DNA of 64,000 bases from Roridomyces roridus (Eukaryota; Basidiomycota; Agaricomycetes; Agaricales; Mycenaceae). The notes under the pieces are model-generated. The model had not been told where the DNA came from. It saw nothing but the letters and a program-made list of their open reading frames with translations, and did not search any database. The translations under genes were made by a program, and so were the position numbers. Positions 22,950 through 34,501 of the stretch are shown piece after piece. The stretch's first letter is position 1. Every line of letters starts with the position of its first letter. Location: assembly GCA_029378245.1 (NCBI GenBank), contig JARKIF010000007.1, forward strand, positions 992,001-1,056,000, given 5' to 3'.

Positions 22950-23994
22950 TCAGTTCCTAGCACGGAGATATTGCATATTGTCACGGACCTTGCCACCGAC
23001 CTTCTTCGCAAAGTTGACAAGGATGTCGACAATCTCCTCTGGAGACTCGTAATGCAAAGCGTGGCCACGCCCTTCGAGCCAGATGGCTTCGTAGGTCTTG
23101 AAATGCGGCTTCATGACCTCCTCGACGCCTTTGGGGCCCCCAGCGCGATGAGCGTCGGCGGTCCCTTGCACTATCAACAACGGAAGTCCATCCTTTCCGG
23201 CAGCCCACAACTTCTCTACGTCCACTGTGCGACTGAGGCTGAAGTTGGCGATCTCTGGGTGCAACCTTTGCCCCAAATACATACATTTGATCCCGTATGG
23301 CACGGCCTCAGGATGGGCAAAGAGCCGGTTTGTGAATTCGACGACAGAAGCTTCCGATGCAACGACGTCGTCCTTGGAGAGAAGACCTGGGATAGCGGAG
23401 AGTAGACCAGAAGGCACCATGGAGAGTGCGACTTCGCCCGTGGCCGGCATTCCCGACAAGTACACAACCCCGGAAAGCGTCCCGAGAGGCAGGTGAGTAG
23501 ACACATCAGTCGCGACCACAGCTGCAGTTAATGAGCAAGAAGACCGGATCGGAGACGGGTGCGCTTACAGCCCATGCTCCTGGAAGTGGGATATCTGTGT
23601 CAGTTGGAGAGTAGAGGTAAGCAAAAGGCCCTACCATCCTGCAAGGATTGGCTTGTGGAGATTGAACGCGTCCATTACAGTTTTGAAGTCATCCGCAAAT
23701 AATTTCGACTCGTAGGCCTCTGCGACGGTGGGCTTGCCACTTCGGCCGTGGCCTCGAACGTCGTAACGAACCTATGAATACATGAAGAGGAGGAGCCGGG
23801 AACCTTGAAACTTTACGAACAATGTACACGGACGACAAGAGTGCTGGATTGGCACACATATCGTCGAAGACGCAACCGCTGAGGCCTAGGCCAGCGAGAA
23901 GGACGATATGGGGGTTGCGGGGGTCACCGGAGGCTTCGGCGAAAATGGTGGTCCCATCGGTGGACTGGACGACTTTGACTGTTGGGGAAGTCAT
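22950..23994 (-). CDS. Alpha/beta hydrolase with an 11-nt exon
   Basis: ATG 23994 begins MTSPTVKVVQSTDGTTIFAE, then HIVLLAGLGLSGCVFD (strand and oxyanion loop), VRYDVRGHGRSGKP, and KPILAGWSMGSVVATD with nucleophile Ser in GWSMG. The acid is probably in VQGTADAHR and the catalytic His in LEGRGHALHYESPEEI near the C-terminus. Bases 23569-23579 form an exon of only 11 nt that encodes most of SMG; without it the nucleophile elbow would be lost. Fold and triad suggest an esterase, lactonase or peroxidase-type hydrolase. There is no signal peptide, so it is probably cytosolic. Substrate unknown. Confidence 0.85.
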
Positions 23995-24029
23995 TGCCGA
24001 ACCTTTAGGTTTGCCCTTAACAAGAATTC

Positions 24030-24117
24030 CTTGTCCCGTGGTTAGTGGCTGTGTCAGCGCTTAATGGGCGCTTTTCTGTAATGCCTAGTAGAACTTGTCC
24101 GTGGTTAGTGGCTGTGT
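24030..24117. repeat. 24-25 bp direct repeat, two copies
   Basis: CTTGTCCCGTGGTTAGTGGC and the following TGTGT at 24030-24054 recur at 24094-24117 with one base missing. The spacing is 64 bp, just upstream of the hydrolase start codon. Confidence 0.6.
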
Positions 24118-25178
24118 ATGCCGGTGTTTCTCTTATTTGCCGATTTACGGAACTGCAAAAAAAAGGTTCGGCCCTCGCCGCTTGCGGCATTATCCGTACT
24201 CATACAAAGAACTTGAGTGGAGACCCTTGGAGACCTTACTGTATTTATGCCACGCGGTCCGTGATCTGTCAAATATTTGCCAATTGCCAACGCCTGGAAT
24301 CTGATAGGGACTACAAGAAGTGATGCAATCTCCCATCGGCTTGAATCACTCTGATCATAACGGATTTCAGTACTCGGTCTACTCGCTGGGTTTCTACCAT
24401 GTGCTGCCACCATGGCCATTTAATGTGTTCCGCGTTTCCACCGGCTCCGATCTCTTCAGAGTATGCAACTGTCAGAATGGAGCCACGGCGTATGAGTTTG
24501 AAACAGGTGTTGACTTGTGTTAATCGCCGCCTCTTCAATGCTTCTCCCCGAAGGACCCCGAGAGCCCCGGAGAACTCGCGCGGCCCACGAGCGCCTGGTG
24601 GAGCAATGACACGCCGATCATTGCGAGCGAAGCGAAGCACTCCCATTTCACGTGACGAGGCGGAGGGCTGAGATGGGAGGGAAAACACGAACAAACTTTC
24701 CGCGCGGTGGCTGGCATGGTCTGGAGGAAAGAAGGGCTTCAAATTCGTTCAAACCTGGCTCTTTCTCGATGAAAACGACATATTCTTGTACTGCTGTTCG
24801 AGGCGCGTTGATCGACATCCATTTCTTGGTGGACCATTTCAGATTTTGTGTCGATGAGAAGAGGGGCTCGATCAAGGCTCGATCGTATTGATCGCCGGCC
24901 GGGAACGCGCACTCGGAGCGAGCACCCATCGACCAAGTCGAATCCATTTTTGTACTGGGCACATCTTCGTTCTTCTGGCTCTTACCAAGCTCCTCTCGCG
25001 AACGACTATTGGTACGTATCCAACGAACAGATACTGTTCGTCTCCTGCGCATCTCGCTTGCACATTTCACGGTATGTCGGCAGTACATATGATTCAAGTT
25101 CCAGCATATTTTGTCCGCGCCGACATTATTTGAGCAACTGCAATTCACCGTTGCTTGTAATCGACTATCCCACCCACC
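24118..25178. other. Intergenic stretch, nothing recognised
   Basis: About 1 kb separates two divergently transcribed genes. Open frames such as 24648-25199 (minus) show no domain and no plausible splice pattern. Confidence 0.4.
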
Positions 25179-26499
25179 ATGTCTAGCCCTACCCTTCACC
25201 AGCTACGCGGTACGACGTCTGCGACCACCTCTTCGGACTCTGATCAGGCCAACTTTGCAGTCGCGCTCAGCGTATTGCCACCATTCGCAATCGTTGTCAC
25301 CTACTTTCGCCTTTACCTGCGGAAGCGCGCGCGCAAACTTTGGTGGGATGATTTTTGGGCATTCGTCTCAACCCTCTTCGCGATCGCGTTTGTTGTGGTC
25401 ATCTTCCTTCACATCGATCCCAGTGAGTGACGAGGGGTGTATATGATGTTTGCTCATTCGACCTGTTTGTCAGATACAACTACATTATCTCAGAACGCGA
25501 AAGTCGCTATCTATTATCTGTAAGTCTCGAGCACCGCCAACGATGTGCTATCCATTCATCGTTCGCAGAAGCGCCCAAACTTTCTATGGCACTGCTTGGT
25601 ATAGACATCGAGGTTCAAAGCTAATCGACTGGCTCATGTATCGTTTGATTTAGGTCAGCGCGCATCTCGATCCTGTTCACTATTATTCGCTTGTCTGCCG
25701 GGTTACAGCGGCGGTTCCTCCTGGTCGTAGCAATCTGGCTGTTTGTGGCTTGGGCTATTCTCTTCAGCCAGGTCTGGTGGGTCTGTGAAGCAGAGCCAGG
25801 ATGGAAGGAGCTCTCTCTTCCTCAGTGCGTGCTTGGCAGAAACGTGGCCATTGCGCAGTTCATCTGTAAGCGGTCGATTCTCTCATGGTCCTCTCGCCAT
25901 AATATCACACAGGCGATATCATCTCCGACATTATACTCATCGCAACCCCTGTGCGCTTGTTACTGAGCTCGCGGCTTCAGAGAGCGTTGAAGCTACGCCT
26001 TGTCGCCGTCTTTGCCACAACTTCAATCACAACTGCAGTGGCGCTCTACCATAGCTACACTATCATCAGCCTGGGAGGCGTCACAGAAGTATTTGCAGCC
26101 AACATCCAGGTGCGCCTTTGCGACTATCTCTCAGCTTATGCTCATCGCGCCCAGATTTCAATCAGTCTTCTTGTCGCAAACCTTTCCGTCGTTACTGCTT
26201 TCTTGTTTCGGCTCGGATCCGATGGGACCAATGAGACGGACAACCGGACCCCATTCAGTAACATCACCTTCGGAGGCACTGGCAGGACTAGAGGGATCAC
26301 TGCCACTACTTTTGGCGGCATCGAGACCACAGTACACCAGAATCCACATCTCGAGGTGCGAGTGAGCATATCGCAAACCGACGACGGAAAGAAGGGTAGC
26401 CGTGACGTCGATTGGAATGACTCGACAGTCATGGTGGGTCGGAGGGAGGAACATATACAGTTGGATAACTTGCCTGTGAAAGCCGCCACTGTCGTATGA
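25179..26499 (+). CDS. SAT4/rhodopsin-like fungal integral membrane protein
   Basis: ATG 25179 opens MSSPTLHQLRGTTSATTSS. Helices follow: FAVALSVLPPFAIVVTYFRL, the basic loop YLRKRARKLWWDDFWAF typical of the fungal rhodopsin-like (SAT4) family, a second helix ending VVIFLHIDP, then SARISILFTIIRLSAG, FLLVVAIWLFVAWAILFSQV with WWVCEAEPGWKELSLPQC, SDIILIATPVRLLLS, RLVAVFATTSITTAVALYHS and SISLLVANLSVVTAFLFRL. The C-terminal 100 residues are hydrophilic and Thr/Gly-rich. Six or seven helices and the RxxxxLWWDD loop support the family. Members are of largely unknown function; some act as receptors or secondary-metabolism-linked proteins. Introns lie at about 25420-25475, 25500-25655, 25865-25915 and 26108-26155. 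Confidence 0.75.
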
Positions 26500-26689
26500 C
26501 GAACACTACTTTTTTGTGGTTCTTTCACTTTCGTTTATGCCCAGTTTGTCTTTGTGATTTTGGGGATGATTGCAAATTGAAATACTTTTCGATAAGAGCA
26601 GAGTGTGTGCGCACCTGGCAAGGATGGAAGAAAAGACAGGAGGCAACTGAATCACTGGGCCGGCCACCGGCAGGCCACAATCAGTTTAG

Positions 26690-27474
<785 letters not shown>

Positions 27475-27882
27475 GTGTATTTTCGATCCACATTTATCCC
27501 TCATACCGTGTACTGGTGTATTCATATTTTATATTATATCCCTTCTATCTGCCTCTTTTTACTCGTGTTCGATGAAGTCTTCGCTGGTTGGCGCTTGCAA
27601 TGTCGAGAGTCTGGATCACAAGACCGCCTTCCTGCTGCCATCTTCCACTTCTGCACCGATTTGAAGACAGACAACGGCCCACAGGGCTGTTAGCAACAGC
27701 TCTACAGCAGATTTCTATTGGCCGGACATCTCTTTTTGTCCCCACAAGCGCCCAAAGAAGTACAAGACATCCCAACTCGTACATAATAGAAAGGCCATGG
27801 GAAGGGCAACACGCTAACGCGACTCCTCCACGCTCCTCCCGCCGTCCTCCTCTTTGACTCCCACTACTCGAAACGGACTCCT

Positions 27883-29139
27883 ATGGCCAGGTATGTCCAA
27901 GACCCCTTTGTTGGCTGGTCTAAATTGGACTGTAGCGCAGCGTATCCGGGTTGGGGCACGTCTCATTGGCCGACGACGCAGACGATTTATCCGTACGTGC
28001 ACCGACCCATCTCTAAGATACCCACCAACAGTCCGCAGGGACACGCCTTATACTCGCCATTACGCCAACGATCCGGGTCGCTCAATGGTCACGCCGCACT
28101 GGCCGCCTCCGCCCGATCCCCGGGCTCAACCCGGCTGGGGACAGCCTGCGGGTTGGCCAACCCCAGCGACTTATCAATTTGCTCCGCTTGAGAATACGGA
28201 TTGGCGACCTCGTCCCACGGATAACCTCTGGCCAACACAGTGGCCAGAGCCACTGACAACTCCAGGGCCTGTCACGCCTATGCCGTTGGCTATCGAGCAG
28301 CCCTTTGGCCCAGTAGCACCGGGGCCTGTGACGCCAATGCCAATGGCGCTGGGTACGCCTGCTATTGGGTCGTTCTCGCCATTCCCCATACCACCATCTA
28401 CTGCGCCGTTTCCCGATGATGTTCAACCTATACTATTTGCTCCGAGGTTTCCCTATTGGGGCAGATATTTGGCTGCAAGGCCGGCGGATTGGCGACATGA
28501 TTACATTCCGCCGCGGCGCTTTTCATGTATTTCGCGTTTACGACAGGCGGGAGCAAGTAGGTTCTGATATCTACTGTTCATGTACATCACATCTGACTTG
28601 TCGCAGGTAGAACGAGAGTTAATCTTGAACCCTCCCAATTGAGCCGGCTGCTCTTGATGCCGAACTCCAGAGTGCCGACAATGTCGTTCGACTTGCGCTC
28701 GGACGACCCGTTCGATCCCAACAATCTCGAATTGTTGACCACCGTGGGGCGGTCATTTAACCCGACAGACCTTGCGCAATTTGCCACGACGCGGCCGGTG
28801 GCCAGGTTGCGCTTCTACCACCCCAGGCTGCCTTGGTACATAGACGTGCGAGCCAGCCAACCGAACGGGATTCTGGTCGGCGACATTCTTCACCAGATTC
28901 ACGACAAACTGCATAGGATCATTCGACCGCAGGATTTTTCGAATACGGTACTAAATGCAACAGATCGCGAAGCGATTACGGACGCGTACAGGGCGAGGTG
29001 CAACGATGATGTCTGTTTAATGCAGCAGGGGGTCAAGCGTGTTGATTTCATGGGAGAGGATTGCATTTTGCAGGGATTCGTGGAAGGGAGGGACGGCATG
29101 TGGCTGATGAAAACAAGCCAGGTTGCAGACGATGAGTAG
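27883..29139 (+). CDS. DUF6699-domain protein
   Basis: The first exon is only ATGGCCAG, and the second gives AAYPGWGTSHWPTTQTIYP. After another intron (acceptor TCCGCAG) comes DTPYTRHYANDPGRSMVTPH and a long Pro/Trp-rich N-terminal region with repeats such as PGPVTPMP (twice). The C-terminal domain follows an intron at about 28555-28606: MSFDLRSDDPFDPNNLE, PVARLRFYHPRLPWYIDVRA, QPNGILVGDILHQIHDKLHR, QGVKRVDFMGEDCILQGF, and GMWLMKTS. These motifs identify DUF6699, a domain widespread in Agaricomycetes and of unknown function. The N-terminus looks disordered. Splice phases fit throughout. Confidence 0.8.
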
Positions 29140-29258
29140 TCTCCCGCAGTCAGACTGTACAATCTTGCTGGTATTTCGGGGGATGTCGTCGATACAAGAC
29201 GATTAGTAGTGTACTAGGGGCATCTTTGATACGAAAACAACTCTTGTCAATCCCGTTC

Positions 29259-32200
29259 ATGGCTACCTTGACTCGGACATCCTCAAAGCCTCAGGAGCAG
29301 GCCGTGGATCCGACTCTTACCTCTTCCGTTCCTTCTCCCTTTCCGCGGCAGCTTCTCCATGCAAATGCAGAGCCAGAAATTGCCATCCAGGTGCCCGAGC
29401 TTGAAGCTGGTCCATCTCGAGCCCTGCCAGCTACCGAGTCGACTTCGACGGCCGTTTTGGTCAGTTCCTTTGCCCCGGACTACGTCTGAGCTGACCACGT
29501 TGTACAGCAGGAACTGATTCCCTCAATAGCCTACGTTGAAAAGACATGTCTCATGACGCTGAACAACCTACTCTCTGGCCCCACACAACGATGGAGCCCT
29601 ATCGTGCCAGACCGGAGGCACTCGATGCCCTCGACCCCCATGGCATCGACAACCCCCGAGATGAGTTCTCAGTCGTCGTCTGCGCTCCAGACCCTTGTCT
29701 CGAATCTGCGCACCAGAGACGCCCCTGATGCAATGGTCGAGATCCACGGCAGCTCGGACGCTGGTTTAATTCACGAACTGCGCGATAGGGTCCACCAGAT
29801 GTCTTCTACCCTTGACCCCTCGGACGCCCATCTGGCAGAGGCGATTGTATCGCTACTGTCACATTTCAACCGTCTATCTGCCATCTATTCCAAAGACCCC
29901 AACGCACGGGTAACACCGGTCGAGGATTTGGACTACGAGCCTTTCTACCCCCCGGGTGACCTGTTCAACACGCTCAAACGTCAGTTGAGCGACCTGCAGA
30001 CCGAACGTCTGTCCTCCCAGCAGGAATCCATTCCACCGAATACACCTCCAGTCGTCGCCGTAGAAACCACTCTTCTTTGGTCCAAGATAGACGAGGAGTT
30101 GGAGCTGGTGGTTGCCAAGTGCAAGGATCGCGCGGAACGCATCGAGCATCCTCCACAGTACGAGGTTGCCGACTACCAGCACGAAAGCCTGCCCCAGTAC
30201 GACCACACTTCTCCGCGCTCCAGCTACGAGTTGGATTCTAAATCCAAACAAAACGGGACGCAGTCCCAGGCTGCCACCAGCGACGAGAAGATGCGGTTGG
30301 ATTTCGAGGCGGTCACGATGGCCATCGACAGGCTTTACCTCGTGGCTCCTCAACTGCATAATCAACGTGTGGAGCTCAAGTCTTCTAAACTGGCGCAGAT
30401 GGAGAGGGCGGGTCGACAAGGCTCTTCTTCCGTGTCGCGGGGCAAACAAAAGGAAAACGACACTCGGGACCTTGACAACATCTTGGAACTCATCGGCAAG
30501 GCTTCTGAGCGGAGGTTGGTCAACCAATCGGTCGTGTTGGACGGCGGAATGACCACGAGGCTCGAGAGGGCTCGTCAACGAGATCTGGAAAAGGTGTGTG
30601 TTTGGCTTGTTGGATGTTCCCGTTTCTTACAGTCCCAAGCGCGAGGCGTTCGTCGAACATCTGGCGGATTATTCAGACGCGGGGAGGTTCCACGGGCAGG
30701 ATGCTGTTCTGCAACCTCCAAGGGTCAAAAACCCAGAAGCCATGTTGACGCTTCCAGAGTTCATTCGGGAGGCTGTGCCGGACGAAGTCCGACTCCAGGA
30801 TCCCAAAGCCCTGCTCTCGCTTCCCGAGTTCGTGAGGGAGATGCCGCCTCCTCACGTTTTGAATCCGCCACCAGCTTCCGTTTCCGCCATTCGCAAAAAG
30901 CCTGTTCGGACACGGAGCATGTCTGCACCTTCCATGTCTTGGCTCAAGAGCTCCTCCTCGCGCTCACAGCTCCGGTCCGAAATGGCCAACTCCAATTCGG
31001 CTCCTACCATTTCTGAATCCGAAAGTGAGCGATTATCTTGCCTTGAATGAACTGTCTTGACCGTCTTCATAGACTTCTCCGTGTCCTATGTCGCCGAGCA
31101 CCACGAAAATCTTCAACATATTCTCGTGTTCCTCACAATCAAGGGCATTGCGCCTGGCGCAGAGATCGAAGCCGAAGTCTTGCCAGCAGGTGGCGACGCT
31201 GATTCCACCGGCGGAGACTATCTTGTCGTCAAAAGTGGTTCGAGTGCCTCTTTACCACTGTGCCTTCCTGGCCGTACAACCCCAGGCAAGCAGCAAATTC
31301 GAGTACAAGGGGGACATTACGAGATCAAAATGTCGACTCTGCCCACGAGCGGTTTGTCGGAGACTGTCTCTGCCCCACTACTCGATGCTACCCAGCTCTC
31401 CACTGCCAACCCGACCACTTTCATCTGCTCCTCGTGCTCGTTGCCTCTTGTACAGTCGTCCAAGGTCACGGCATACAAAGACCTTCCGTCGGAGCACTGG
31501 GAGGAGCTTGTTGATGCGTGGATGTGCCATACGGACCAGAAGCTCAACGAGCATGTGATGAAACATGGCAAGGGCGGTTTCTGGCCTGAAGCTGGGCAAG
31601 CGCTGGTTGGAGGGAGTTATATACTCTTCGAGCAAGGGGCCATGGTCAAGAACAGTATCTGCCCGGCGGATTCGACCAAAGTAAGTTCCATAAACCGTCA
31701 CTTTTCTCTCTCTTTTCGGGCCAATAAGAAGACCGGCGTTGGGTTCTCACCAGCGGTCGTGCGTTCTGATACTTGCCCTTCGACTCGAGGTGCATTCGAC
31801 CCCCTTGGAGCCCTTGCAGGTTTCGAGTGCGTGGTCGGTGCATTGACAGTCGATTGTGTGGGTACGGGGTGGCGACTTTACCGGTCGATACAAAGTGTCC
31901 AAGATTAATGGGAGCGACCCTCAATTGCGGTTGCCTCCAGTTGCTCTTTAAAACAACTCTCGAGTTACCGAGGTTCACGTCTCGGGAGCTACTCTAGAGA
32001 ACACATTCTTTCCCTCGTTTATTAATTGTCGATTTGTACTGATTAACCTTGTAGCGCGGCGAGGAATGGAGACTTGTCCGTTGCCTGTGCGGCGCAGTCG
32101 TTGGGCGCTGCCAAGAGCATCAGGCTTCTCCTGGGTCCACTGTCTTCCGCATGTTAAAGTATGCTATCCGGCCAATCAGCACATCCACAGAGTAAGTTGT

Positions 32201-32711
32201 TCTTGCATTTCTTTTCGCTTGTCTCATTCTCGTTCCTAGATCGCCTAAACTTCCTCTTTCGGCGTTCGTGGTGGAGGACATGACGGAGTTCGTGGAAGCT
32301 CATGCGTCTTATCGGTTCATCATACTGGATGAGGAAGACGAGCGTCCTCGGATCCTCGTTTGGTTGTTCAAGCCCCATATGCGGATAGCTTACACGACGC
32401 AGACGCAGTACTCGATGCCTCGGAGTGCGTCCATCCAAACGGCCAAAGTGTTGTTCAAGCTACTCGGCCCGTCAGAGGCGACGTCGGACTTGAAAAGGTT
32501 CGTCTCCCTGCTGTTTGTATTCTTTTTGTGCTTAATACATGACTGCAGTATCCTCAACAACTATCCTGGATTCCCGCAGGCGGAGTACCTTTTCTACCCC
32601 ATGGACATATGTCGCCGGCTGGCGGTGCTTCTCAAGGAGAGTAACAGCACGTACCCGGAGAACCTGCGCACCATGACCGGGTTAGAAGTCGGGTGGTTAC
32701 GGCGGGCCTAG
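29259..32711 (+). CDS. HECT-like E2-binding protein (UBE3D-like) with long N-terminal extension
   Basis: ATG 29259 (MATLTRTSSKPQEQ) starts a long, mostly disordered and helical region: VEIHGSSDAGLIHELRDRVH, DEKMRLDFEAVTMAIDRLYL, DNILELIGKASERRLVNQSV, then PEAMLTLPEFIRE and PKALLSLPEFVRE. A beta-rich part follows (VSYVAEHHENLQHILVFL, GGHYEIKMSTLP). The C-terminal HECT_2 region has a cysteine pair FICSSCSLPLV, GHGKGGFWPE-like sequence, then RGEEWRLVRCLCGAVVGRCQ, YAIRPISTSTE, VVEDMTEFVEAHASYRFIIL and LRTMTGLEVGWLRRA. The family binds E2 enzymes and acts as ubiquitin ligase in the cytosol. The intron 31681-32054 is unusually long. Two adjacent genes rather than one fusion cannot be excluded. Confidence 0.7.
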
Positions 32712-32835
32712 AGCCTCCCCTCCCTCCCGACCACATCACACTCATTTTCTGGAAAACATCTTGAGCAGGAGTCTCGTTAATTATAATCACTAATGCAATT
32801 ATCTTGTATACTCACCGGAATGTCAATCTATCCTT

Positions 32836-34058
32836 TCAGTTTTGTGTGATTGTAGCAACGAGCGCATCGCCGACGTCCTCCAAGAGGAGGCTTTTGGGGT
32901 CGGTGTTGTTTTCTATTGTCCATTCATAGGCTTCAAGAAGAAGGGCGTCGGTCAAAGGGACCCAGTGAGATGCGAGAACTTGAATGATATTGGCAACTCG
33001 GGTGATGGCCATTCGCGTCGAGTCATCGATGTGCTGCAGAGGATGAATACAAATGATAAAAAAGGGAGAGTAGACGCACGTCGTTGCGATTCGAGTAGAC
33101 AGCCTCTGCATCGAACCCTTCCTCGCCCTCTTGCTCATTTTCCTTGACGTGTTTGCTGACCCATATGTACCCGTTCAGACCGAGGATGAGGTCGACGCCA
33201 CAGGGAAGGGTGGTGAAGTGGGATTTCAAGCGACGGACAAGGATAGGGGGAATTGTTACGAGCTGGCCGTTTCGGAGCTATGTGAATCATAATGTGAGCG
33301 AGGCTGGGAGTAGAAGGGGAAGAACGGACTTTGCCGTATCGCAGAGAACGGGTGTGCAAGGACATGGTGCCGTCTCCGAAAAAAGCTTGGACTTCGGCGA
33401 CAAGAAGATCACCTTCCTCGAAAAAGGTGCGCATTTGGAGTTCGTCGCTCTCGAGTTTTCGGCGCTGAATGATTTTTTCAGATGTGCATGAGCAAGGGGA
33501 GGGCAGAGACGCACCTGAACGCCACCGGGTAGGTTGACGGAGGACAGCATGAGGATGGCGTCCTGCCGGGAGTTGGCGTCGACTCTCCATCGTCGGGGTT
33601 GGACCTGCGAACTTGAGGAGAATATTCATAGATTGGGCGCCTGGGTTCACCTCCGTTATTCTTCCGACGACAAGATCACCGACTTCTGGATTGTATCTGC
33701 ATCCCTTGAGCTGTGTTTTTTGAAGATAAAAAGGAGCATACTTTGTACGAATAGCTCGGACTGTTACGAGCTTGTTGACGCGTTCAATGGTCCCAGCCAC
33801 GGAGGCTATAACCTCCTCGTTCTCGACATACGTGCCATGTCCGCTGATTCATGGATTGGCGCGCTTTAAAAGAGAGAGCTTCTAGCACACGCACCGCATG
33901 TAAGTTTGCGACGAGGTGATCGTCTCCCCAGGCCATGTTACTTTTGACCCACCGACCTCGAAATCCTCGTCGTCGAGATCCATGGCATCGTCTGCCGCGG
34001 AAAAGTGTTTTGCAGTGTCGAGCTCGGGCTGGACGGGAAAAGACGCGAATGAGATCAT
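32836..34058 (-). CDS. RRP4: Exosome complex subunit RRP4
   Basis: ATG 34058 starts MISFASFPVQPELDTAKHFS and an acidic DDAMDLDDEDF. The core follows the RRP4 order: VTWPGETITS, RGHGTYVENEEVIASVAGTI, ERVNKLVTVRAIRTKY, PEVGDLVVGRITE|VQPRRWRVDANSRQDAILML, SSVNLPGGVQRRKLESDELQ, MRTFFEEGDLLVAEVQAFFG, SLHTRSLRYGKLRNGQLV, the KH region with LPCGVDLILGLNGYIWVSKH, and a C-terminal helix domain TRMAITRVANIIQVLASHWV. RRP4 caps the nuclear and cytoplasmic RNA exosome with an S1 and a KH domain and helps feed RNA to the 3'-5' exonuclease. At least five introns, all GT-AG. Confidence 0.92.
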
Positions 34059-34501
34059 GGTTGTTTGGGACAAAGGCGGGCCGTGGATCCGATGGAACGG
34101 TCAGCGCATCAAAGCACGTTTTGCGGTGTTGGTCGTCGCGTCCATGTAATTTGAATTTTGAAAAACAATTGCGCCCCACTTGGCCGTAGATACTTCCGAG
34201 GGAATGCCAGCGGACCCAAATTTGTCCGGAGAATCTCTGTTCTGGGCAACCTACGCGGCGGCATCACATGGCCGAAAATTAGGCCCGAAATCAGAACAAT
34301 ATACGACATACGGCGCTTACGCCAAGAAGTTGTTCAACGGGGCTTGCCTCTCGCCACGATTGCGTCTCCCTTTCTCCTCCCTCCTCACCTCCTGCGCTAC
34401 ACGAACCTCACGACTCCATCCACCCTGGAACACGAAATATATCCACGACTCTGCTTACGCGTGCTACTACTTGACAAAAACAAGAGGCTTTCATAGCTGC
34501 A

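Noticed and set aside
29874..30578. 234-codon minus-strand frame
   Set aside because: It is antisense to the HECT-like gene exons, which show family motifs and coherent splicing on the plus strand.
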